Positions 63,397-64,000 of a DNA stretch of 64,000 nucleotides are shown in pieces. Below the pieces are notes generated by a model, which was not told the origin of the DNA, made no database searches, and was given only the letters and a program-made list of their open reading frames with translations. A program made the translations under genes and the position numbers. Origin of the DNA: Bacillus sp. NP157 (GTDB lineage: Bacteria > Pseudomonadota > Gammaproteobacteria > Xanthomonadales > Rhodanobacteraceae). The stretch covers positions 2,852,001 through 2,916,000 of the forward strand of contig CP076546.1 in assembly GCA_018889975.1 (NCBI GenBank), in the 5' to 3' direction. The first letter of the stretch is position 1. Each line of letters starts with the position of its first letter.

Positions 63397-63713
63397 CTTC
63401 CATCGCCACCACCATCGCCGCGCTGCTTGCCGCACCGCAGGTCATGCAGGTCGAAGATGCCAGGAATGAGTCCGCCCTCGGCTGGCATTCCACCCTCAGG
63501 GTAAACGAACACACGCGCGAGACTCCGCGACCGCCTGCCGTAAGGAGCCCTGGCCGCAGCGAGAAAGTTCTTCGTGACGTGTCCCAATCGATTCTTCCCT
63601 CGCTGACCCACGGGTACGCGTGCTCGGAGGTCCATGGCGTCGCCCTTGCATCGACTAACCAAGCTGCCGAAGCATCGGTCGCGACATCACCCTGCGCGAC
63701 GTTCGGCCGATAA
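63390..63713 (+). CDS. Hypothetical small secreted protein
   Basis: From the ATG at 63390, which overlaps the end of the B-lectin gene, 107 codons are open. The first 25 residues (MVTSIATTIAALLAAPQVMQ) could be a signal peptide; the rest is polar, with two Cys near the C-terminus. No family is recognised. The ribosome site is weak (a GGGGG about 12 nt upstream). It could be non-coding GC-rich sequence, but the overlap and strong terminator 37 bp beyond the stop support a small gene coupled to the lectin. Confidence 0.4.
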   Translation: MVTSIATTIAALLAAPQVMQVEDARNESALGWHSTLRVNEHTRETPRPPAVRSPGRSEKVLRDVSQSILPSLTHGYACSEVHGVALASTNQAAEASVATSPCATFGR

Positions 63714-63749
63714 GGGCCACGCATTGCCTGCGGTAGGCATGCGCAAAAG

Positions 63750-63775
63750 AAGAGGGCCCCTCGCGGGGCCCTCTT
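63750..63775. terminator. Bidirectional terminator between the lectin unit and tkt
   Basis: AGAGGGCCCC (63751-63760) and GGGGCCCTCT (63765-63774) form a perfect 10-bp stem with TCGC loop, extended by A50-T75. A short T run follows on the plus strand (CTCTTTG), and an A run at 63745-63748 becomes a T run on the minus strand, so it can serve both convergent genes. Confidence 0.88.
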
Positions 63776-63799
63776 TGCGACAGCGCTATCGCAACTGTC

Positions 63800-64000
63800 T
63801 TACTTGATCACGCTCTTGACCGCATCGATCACGGCCGTCGTGGTGATGCCGAAGTGCTCGTACAGCTTGTCGATCGGCGCCGACGCACCGAAGGTGGTCA
63901 TGCCGATGGTCTTGCCGTCCAGGCCGACGTACTTGGCCCAGAAGTCCACGCTGGCAGCCTCGACGGCCACGCGGGCGCGGCACCACGACGGCAGGACGCC
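63800..64000 (-). CDS. tkt: Transketolase, C-terminal 66 residues (partial)
   Basis: The gene enters from the right edge. The visible 66 codons match the end of transketolase: VLPSWCRARVAVEAASVDFW, a KYVGLDGKTIGMTTFGASAP segment, and the closing FGITTTAVIDAVKSVIK. This domain is the C-terminal regulatory/oxidoreductase-like fold; the thiamine-diphosphate sites are outside the window. The enzyme moves two-carbon units in the pentose phosphate pathway, which would supply PRPP precursors used by the UbiA-type enzyme at 18350. A bidirectional hairpin follows the stop. Confidence 0.95.
   Translation of the reverse strand, partial: GVLPSWCRARVAVEAASVDFWAKYVGLDGKTIGMTTFGASAPIDKLYEHFGITTTAVIDAVKSVIK

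Noticed and set aside
63786-63986. Minus-strand frame starting MVPRPRG at the right edge
   Set aside because: It is out of frame with the clear transketolase C-terminus that occupies the same DNA.

Overview
The window looks like a chromosome segment of a high-GC gammaproteobacterium of the order Lysobacterales (Xanthomonadales), most plausibly Rhodanobacteraceae (Luteibacter/Dyella type). This rests on recognisable protein sequences, on the Xanthomonas-like arrangement of LPS genes between an electron-transfer-flavoprotein operon and a metB-type gene, on dispersed REP palindromes, and on the strong GC bias. No tRNA, rRNA, IS element, prophage or CRISPR array was seen.

Region 1 (1-8.4 kb) holds a partial membrane protein, a MetJ-histone H1 fusion, gcvT-gcvH with a clear terminator, a four-gene MCE/Mla-type lipid transport operon (STAS-permease, ATPase, MCE protein, lipoprotein), a REP array and an amidase.

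Region 2 (8.5-38.5 kb) is a surface-polysaccharide region built around housekeeping genes. ETF-QO (8.5-10.1 kb) is separated from etfB-etfA (16.5-18.3 kb) by a membrane protein and two multidomain glycan enzymes. From etfA to the metB-type gene (18.3-37.3 kb) lies what corresponds in position to the hypervariable LPS locus of Xanthomonas. It has two halves that converge on a perfect 16-bp bidirectional terminator at 29.15 kb. The plus-strand half encodes a HAD-UbiA fusion, a DprE1-like oxidase and a DprE2-like reductase. These three could make polyprenyl-phosphoryl-D-arabinofuranose. The same half also has GtrA-type and multi-TM membrane proteins, an epimerase, an FAD enzyme, an acyltransferase and a lipoprotein. 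The minus-strand half encodes Wzm, Wzt, a KpsC/KpsS-like protein and a 1337-residue triple glycosyltransferase with six N-terminal repeats.

Region 3 (38.6-51.9 kb) supplies sugar nucleotides: rmlBACD (dTDP-L-rhamnose), manC and manB (GDP-mannose) and glmS (glucosamine-6-P, leading to UDP-GlcNAc). It also has an O-acyltransferase, a second GtrA protein, a divergent LysR/SDR pair, cystathionine beta-synthase and a DUF465 protein.

Region 4 (52-64 kb) has two DUF4398-type envelope proteins, pilU, a lipoprotein-type autotransporter without a visible enzymatic passenger, maleylacetoacetate isomerase, pgk with a HAD phosphatase, a hairpin made of DnaA-box sequences, an acyltransferase-SGNH protein, a small B-lectin, a hypothetical secreted peptide and the 3' end of a transketolase gene.

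Together the window links central metabolism (gcv, etf, pgk, tkt) to one large investment in cell-surface glycans. The least expected items are the MetJ-H1 fusion, the mycobacterial-type arabinose-donor cassette inside an LPS locus, and the DnaA-box hairpin after pgk. Family assignments come from recognising sequences by eye; no database search was run.
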